Assembly: GCA_046262295.1 (NCBI GenBank) | Contig: JBHENC010000001.1 | Location: 62,001-126,000 of the forward strand | Source: JBHENC01 sp046262295 | GTDB taxonomy: Bacteria > Acidobacteriota > Blastocatellia > Pyrinomonadales > Pyrinomonadaceae | Reading direction: 5' to 3' | Length of the DNA: 64,000 bases | Shown here: positions 59,861 through 64,000 of the stretch, in pieces | How the letters are laid out: the number at the start of each line of letters is the position of its first letter | Position numbering within the stretch: the stretch's first letter is position 1 | Translations under genes and position numbers: made by a program | The notes under the pieces: model-generated | What the model was told of the DNA's origin: nothing | Database searches by the model: none | The model's input: the letters and a program-made list of their open reading frames with translations, nothing else

Positions 59861-60248
59861 ATGGCCGACATTCGCCCTTTGGAGCGAACGCTTGCGGAAA
59901 CTGTAACTTGGAATAAAGCTCGTCGCAACTTCTTGGCGAAGTTTGTGGTCGCACTTGTTTCAAGTCAAGACCATCAGTCTTGTCCACATCTCTGCGGTGA
60001 TGAGCGGGCGGGCGAAACAGGACTCGCACGACAAGAGATGTCAACGCTTTCTTCGCTTGTTTGAGTTGCCGTTCGCCGAGATCGCACGGCGGGTTATCAA
60101 ATTGCTTGGCATCCCGAAGCCGTTCGTCATCTCGCTTGACCGCACCGATTGGTATTTGGGACAAACCCCTTTGAATGTGTTCATGTCGAGTGTTGTCCAT
60201 AACGGGGTTGCTTTTCCTCTGTTGTGGACGGTCTTGGAGAAGAAAGGT
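59861..60248 (+). pseudogene. IS4-family transposase remnant, frameshifted and 3' truncated
   Basis: An N-terminal transposase piece. MADIRPLERTLAETVTWNKA and FLAKFVVAL are followed, after a one-base shift near 59960, by QVKTISLVHISAVMSGRAK, DSHDKRCQRFLRLFELPF, KPFVISLDRTDWYLG (DDE Asp) and GVAFPLLWTVLEKKG. Homology ends at about 60248, where a GNAT gene fragment on the opposite strand begins. The missing 3' half makes the element non-functional. Confidence 0.75.
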
Positions 60249-60439
60249 TCGCCACTCTGTCCCATGTATTTCACAACATCTGGATCGGCGAACAATCGCG
60301 CTAGATCATCCAGGTCGTCCGGCGCAAACATACGCAGGCAGAGACGGCGTGTCTCGATCTCACGGTTAGAGAAGCTCGATCCACCCGTTACTTCCGGTGG
60401 ACAAACTTGAGGTTGGCGAAAGCATGTTGTTAGTCCCAT
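60248..60439 (-). pseudogene. GNAT acetyltransferase N-terminal fragment
   Basis: The frame reads REIETRRLCLRMFAPDDLDD, then LARLFADPDVVKYMGQSGEP, the conserved start of RimJ/RimL-type acetyltransferases. The homology ends exactly at the IS4 remnant boundary (about 60248), so the acetyl-CoA site (RxxGxG/A) is lost. The exact start is unclear; the ATG at 60439 is one candidate. Confidence 0.6.
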
Positions 60440-60495
60440 GATTTCTAGTTCAACTCCAAACACTGCGGCGACATTCAAACTCTACTCCAGCTTCA

Positions 60496-63033
60496 CTACA
60501 TCGAATAGGCTGCTTCAAGCAGTTCGACAGCCTCCGGTTGAGACGATTCTTTTAACGCGAGGATGGGTGTCTGCCATTGCGAAGAAGCAGCCAGCGAGAG
60601 AGAAGCTGCAGCCTCAGCTTCAACAGGCTTGGAGAAGAAGTAGCCCTGCCCGCTTTGGCATTTCAGATTTCGCAATTGCTCCATCTGCTCCTTCGTCTCA
60701 ACTCCTTCGGCCACAACTTTCATCTTCAGATTACGTGCCAGCATGAGAATCGTGCGGACGATCTCCATATTCTCATCGTTTTCACTCATTCGACTGACGA
60801 ACGAACGGTCAACCTTCAGCGTGTCAACCGGCAGGCGGTGAAGGTTCGAGAGCGACGAATAACCTGTGCCGAAGTCGTCAATCGAGAGTTCGATGCCAAG
60901 CGCCTTGAGTCGCTGAAGCGTCTCGATTGCGCCTTCGACATTTTCCATCACCGCGCTCTCCGTGATCTCCAATTTCAGTGCGCGCGGATCAAGACCTATG
61001 TCTTGCAAGGTGCTGATGATCTGCTCGAACAAATCCGAGTGCGCGAACTGTTTGTTTGAAAGATTAACGCTGATGTAGGAAGGCGCCGACGAAGATAGTT
61101 CTATCTGCCACTGCCGCATCTGACGGCACGCTTCCCTTAGCACCCACCGGCCGATCCGAATGATAAGTCCCGTTTCTTCGGCCACAGGAATAAAGTCCAA
61201 TGGCGAGACGAGTCCGCGAGTCGGGTGTCGCCAGCGCACGAGCGCCTCGAATCCGTTTAGCTTGCCGTTCTCCAAAGAAACAATCGGCTGATATGTGAGA
61301 AAGAGTTCGTCGCGTTCGATTGCCTGCCGTAAATCCGTCTCGACTTGCATTAGGTTCATCGCGCTGGCGTGCATCCCCGTGTCAAAAATTTCATGGCGCG
61401 CTTTGCCGAGAGACTTGGCGCGGTACATCGCCGTATCCGCATCGCGCAACAACTCTTGCGGAGAGTTATACCCGGTCGTGCTCGGCGCAATTCCAATGCT
61501 AACGGTGGTAAAGACTTCATGTCCGCCGAGATTAAAGGGGCGGCTTAGCTTTTGATGAATACGCTCAACGGTGCGTATCGCGTCGCCGATGTCCCTGATG
61601 TCTTCGAGAAGAATCGTGAATTCATCGCCGCCGAGTCGCGCAATGGTATCCAACGGGCGCATACACTCTTCGAGGCGGCGCGCGACACCGATGAGTAGTT
61701 GGTCGCCAATCATGTGACCGAGCGAGTCGTTGATTACCTTAAAGCGGTCGAAGTCTAAAAAGAGGACGGCGAATTGGCGCTCAGGATTGTGTTTGACCCG
61801 CTCTATGGCAAGTTTCAAATGGTCAATCAAAAGGGCGCGGTTCGGCAAACCCGTCAGCGCATCGTGGAAGGCGTCATGGACAAGCTGCTCCTCGGCGCGC
61901 TTGCGGTCTGTAATGTCCTGAATTTGAAAGATGAAGTGTAACGGCTTGCCTTCGCCGTCACGCACCAAAGAGACGCTGAGCATTACCCAGATCAGGTGAC
62001 CGAGCTTATGCTTGTGGCGCTGCTCCACCTGATAACGCGAGACTTTTCCTTGAAGCAGTTTGTTGATGTGGATGAGCAGTGTGCCTAAATCTTCTTCATG
62101 AATGAGGTCTTGAAAATTGCCGCAGAGAAATTCCTGTTCGGTGTAACCGAGAATTTCCGAGAGTGAGCGATTAACCTTGAGCCATCGCCCTTCGGGTGCG
62201 ACCAGCGCCATGCCTGCGGCGTGATCGAAGGCGCTGCGAAGACTCTCCTCGCTCTCTTGCAGGGCATTGCTGATGCGCTCTTGTTCGGCGATGTGGCGTG
62301 AGAGTTCTTCGACGTGATTCTCTGCGGATTCCAGATTAGCGCGATAGGTGCGGTATGTGAAATAGACGATGGCGATAATTGGAATCGTCACGAGGAAGGC
62401 GTAGAAGCCGACAATGTGAATGAGCTTGGCGTTGACGCCCGCGGCGGATGCTCCAGCAAAATAAGTGAGGGATGTCCAGAGATAATAAGTCTTCCATGTT
62501 TGAAAGAAAGGCTTGTCGAGCTTGAAAGATTCTCGCAGCGCCGCCAGTCCGGAATTGGCGACATATTGAACAAACGCCATTACGCAGATGGCGATGATGA
62601 AGTAAGCCGTGTAGTCGCCTTCCGTTAATCTTTCAACGGAGCCGAAGCAAGCGCGTAATGTCCAGACGGTGATAAAGGTCGAGCAGGCGAGCAGTGAGGC
62701 GTTAAAGAACCGCGTCATCCACTTTTTGCTGAATCGCAAAGACGAGCAGAAGGCTTCCGCCGCCGCGACCAGAATGGCTGCCTCGCCGCCATAAAGCAGC
62801 AGCGTTAGAAAGATGAATGTATCGGAGACGGTGATCTCTGCCTTGACGCGCGGAATCTGAATGCCGATGCGCGAACCGATAGTGATGGTGATGAAAGCAA
62901 AGAGCAGGAATCGGGAATCAAGCGACGCAACCGGCAGGTAAAACGCGGAGAAAAGGCAGACGGCTGCGCCCGCAGCAACGATCAGCCGCATATAAGGTTC
63001 GGTTAGTCTTTGTTTGCTCAAGTTGTTCTGCAT
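60496..63033 (-). CDS. Membrane PAS-GGDEF-EAL protein (c-di-GMP turnover)
   Basis: An 845-residue cyclic-di-GMP signalling enzyme. About seven to eight N-terminal membrane segments form a sensor module (LIVAAGAAVCLFSAFYL ... FLVTIPIIAIVYF), followed by a short coiled coil and a PAS domain (SAFDHAAGMALVAPEGRWL). The cyclase domain has an intact active site RLGGDEFT and DFDRFKVINDSLGHMIGD. The phosphodiesterase domain has EALVRWRHP, IDDFGTGYSSLSNLHRLP and EGVETKEQ, all key residues. It might make or degrade c-di-GMP; the dominant direction cannot be told. A PilZ protein (1540-1986) is a potential receptor. Confidence 0.95.
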   Translation of the reverse strand: MQNNLSKQRLTEPYMRLIVAAGAAVCLFSAFYLPVASLDSRFLLFAFITITIGSRIGIQIPRVKAEITVSDTFIFLTLLLYGGEAAILVAAAEAFCSSLRFSKKWMTRFFNASLLACSTFITVWTLRACFGSVERLTEGDYTAYFIIAICVMAFVQYVANSGLAALRESFKLDKPFFQTWKTYYLWTSLTYFAGASAAGVNAKLIHIVGFYAFLVTIPIIAIVYFTYRTYRANLESAENHVEELSRHIAEQERISNALQESEESLRSAFDHAAGMALVAPEGRWLKVNRSLSEILGYTEQEFLCGNFQDLIHEEDLGTLLIHINKLLQGKVSRYQVEQRHKHKLGHLIWVMLSVSLVRDGEGKPLHFIFQIQDITDRKRAEEQLVHDAFHDALTGLPNRALLIDHLKLAIERVKHNPERQFAVLFLDFDRFKVINDSLGHMIGDQLLIGVARRLEECMRPLDTIARLGGDEFTILLEDIRDIGDAIRTVERIHQKLSRPFNLGGHEVFTTVSIGIAPSTTGYNSPQELLRDADTAMYRAKSLGKARHEIFDTGMHASAMNLMQVETDLRQAIERDELFLTYQPIVSLENGKLNGFEALVRWRHPTRGLVSPLDFIPVAEETGLIIRIGRWVLREACRQMRQWQIELSSSAPSYISVNLSNKQFAHSDLFEQIISTLQDIGLDPRALKLEITESAVMENVEGAIETLQRLKALGIELSIDDFGTGYSSLSNLHRLPVDTLKVDRSFVSRMSENDENMEIVRTILMLARNLKMKVVAEGVETKEQMEQLRNLKCQSGQGYFFSKPVEAEAAASLSLAASSQWQTPILALKESSQPEAVELLEAAYSM

Positions 63034-63342
63034 CGCAAAAGTTCCGGCGTGTAGGGTTCAAGGCATCACCAAAATCATTGTTAAGCGAACAACGTGCCAA
63101 AACAAACAGGCGATAAACTCGAATTAAAATGATGTAATTGAAATTCTGAACCAGTAGGTGCGGAGATTATCGCTTCAGTTTGACCGGGACAAATCAAAAA
63201 CTCTCTGTCAGATTGACGAGAGAGATGGGTAGAAATTTGCCTTAAAGTTCAAGTCTAAAGCGGCGCACTCAAGAACGCACCGCTTTAGACTTAAACCGGA
63301 AATTTTGAGCAGGTTGAGATTTGGCAACGCCGCCTTTTTGAT
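63034..63342. other. Intergenic region with hairpin
   Basis: A 309-bp gap downstream of the S8 protease gene and upstream of the GGDEF/EAL start. AAGTCTAAAGCGG (63251-63263) pairs with 63280-63292 (13 bp), extended inward by GC/GC around a mismatch. No U-tract follows, so termination is uncertain. No gene was found. Confidence 0.55.
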
Positions 63343-64000
63343 TTAAGGGTTGTTATCAACAACCACGGCCATGCCGGACGTACCGTCGCCGTTTATCAGG
63401 GCGGTTTGCGCTTCCAGCTTGTTATCGCTAACCAGCACGCCGTCTGCTACTAAAACACCATCGCTAACCAGCACGCCGTCGCCCACGAGCACACCGTCGC
63501 TCATGAGTACGCCGTCATTGACCAGAACGCCCGCGCTTATAAAATAAGTGCCCTCACTTAGAACGATTCCGTTGCTCGTGAGAATATTCTGACCGGGAGT
63601 GACGCCACTTGACAGCATCGTCGCATCGGCGACAAGGACGCCATTGGAAAGCAAAGTCGCAGCACCGAACATAGCGCCTTTGGCGTAAATCTTCTGATAC
63701 ATCGTGATTAAATTCGTGCCGGTGGCGTATGTCTGGTTGAGGACGACGCCTTGCGCCCACGGAAAGCTATATCCATTGATGCTCGTCTGTAACTTTGGAT
63801 TAGAGCTCGTCACAAGCAAGGGCGAGCCAAGCAAGGTTGTTGAAGTCAGATTAGTGCGGACAAGTTTGGCGAGCCGCACCGCACCCTCTACGTTGATCTC
63901 GCCCGCGCCCTGCTCGAACATATTGAAGCCGGAAAGTTGTTGGGCTGTGTACTCCAAAATCATCTTGCAGAGGTTCGGCGTCAGGGTCGGATTCGCTTGC
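63343..64000 (-). CDS. S8-family (subtilisin-like) serine protease, C-terminus (truncated by window edge)
   Basis: The frame is open to base 64000, so the catalytic domain lies outside. The part in view begins QANPTLTPNLCKMILEYTAQ and continues LSGFNMFEQGAGEINVEGAV, the typical end of a subtilisin-like catalytic domain in Acidobacteriota. The tail is low complexity: six-residue units of type DGVLVS/DGVLMS/DGVLVA occur about six times in succession, just before a final NGDGTSGMAVVVDNNP. Such tails suggest cell-surface or secreted placement. Active-site residues cannot be checked here. Confidence 0.8.
   Translation of the reverse strand, partial: QANPTLTPNLCKMILEYTAQQLSGFNMFEQGAGEINVEGAVRLAKLVRTNLTSTTLLGSPLLVTSSNPKLQTSINGYSFPWAQGVVLNQTYATGTNLITMYQKIYAKGAMFGAATLLSNGVLVADATMLSSGVTPGQNILTSNGIVLSEGTYFISAGVLVNDGVLMSDGVLVGDGVLVSDGVLVADGVLVSDNKLEAQTALINGDGTSGMAVVVDNNP
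63427..63535. repeat. 18-bp tandem repeat encoding DGVLVx hexapeptides
   Basis: Consecutive 18-base units on the minus strand encode DGVLMS, DGVLVG, DGVLVS, DGVLVA and DGVLVS with flanking degenerate copies. Confidence 0.8.

Noticed and set aside
59742..60200. 152-residue minus-strand open frame with apparent coding
   Set aside because: It is mostly antisense to the IS4 transposase remnant; only its last residues (MAVYAVSKINF) belong to a real gene start (59800) that then shifts frame.

Overview
The window looks like a chromosomal segment of an Acidobacteriota bacterium, probably class Blastocatellia. This is inferred from gene content rather than a marker gene: secreted carboxypeptidase-regulatory-like repeat proteins, paired DUF4097 proteins next to an ECF sigma/anti-sigma pair, an S8 protease with DGVLVS repeats, and a DUF1844 protein. 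Coding density is high and most of the sequence is GC-rich (about 55-60 % in samples counted by hand). Several AT-richer patches stand out: 9061-9540, 10870-12160, parts of the intein at 26904-28148, and 58600-60480.

Layout. 1-5175: a truncated MFS transporter, a CBM9-like protein, a PilZ protein and two secreted proteins. 5175-12160: an OPT oligopeptide transporter, a secreted M14 peptidase, a small conserved protein, a 21-bp palindromic repeat array and a low-GC orphan gene. 12329-19292: an ABC1/UbiB kinase, RibF, an MBL hydrolase coupled to a DUF1844 protein, MazG and a secreted M48 protease. 19681-26448: a minus-strand run of HtrA, gamma-carbonic-anhydrase-like protein, HisRS, AspRS, a JAMM protease and a DUF4870 protein. 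26670-32238: dCTP deaminase split by an intein, two DUF4097 proteins, an anti-sigma factor and an ECF sigma factor. 32513-41183: YifB, an MltD-like lytic transglycosylase, Lon, Hsp20, NrdR and a flippase-like membrane protein.

41492-46240 (plus strand): a second ECF sigma factor, an anti-sigma factor with two zinc-binding modules, two small membrane proteins, an M23 peptidase and a cold-shock protein with a long leader. 46378-53837: a MXAN_5187-like protein, SelA, a sensor histidine kinase, a SET-domain protein, a secreted PsbP-like protein, RNase PH and MurI. 53983-54379: tmRNA. 54636-58155: PBP1A and an esterase. 58384: tRNA-Asn, followed by about 2 kb of decayed mobile DNA (ISL3-like and IS4-like transposase remnants, a twice-frameshifted unknown gene and a truncated GNAT acetyltransferase). 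60496-63033: a GGDEF/EAL protein. 63343-end: the C-terminus of an S8 protease.

Most genes are core housekeeping, envelope or stress functions: peptidoglycan synthesis and remodelling (MurI, PBP1A, MltD, M23), protein quality control (Lon, Hsp20, HtrA, M48, tmRNA), nucleotide hygiene (Dcd, MazG, NrdR) and envelope stress signalling (two sigma/anti-sigma modules, histidine kinase, PilZ and GGDEF/EAL). The strongest unusual signal is the 415-residue intein, with a LAGLIDADG-type endonuclease domain, inserted directly before the catalytic serine of dCTP deaminase. Other points of interest are the 21-bp palindromic array, heptamer-repeat inverted arrays that run into gene 3' ends, and the reconstructable frameshifted gene beside tRNA-Asn.
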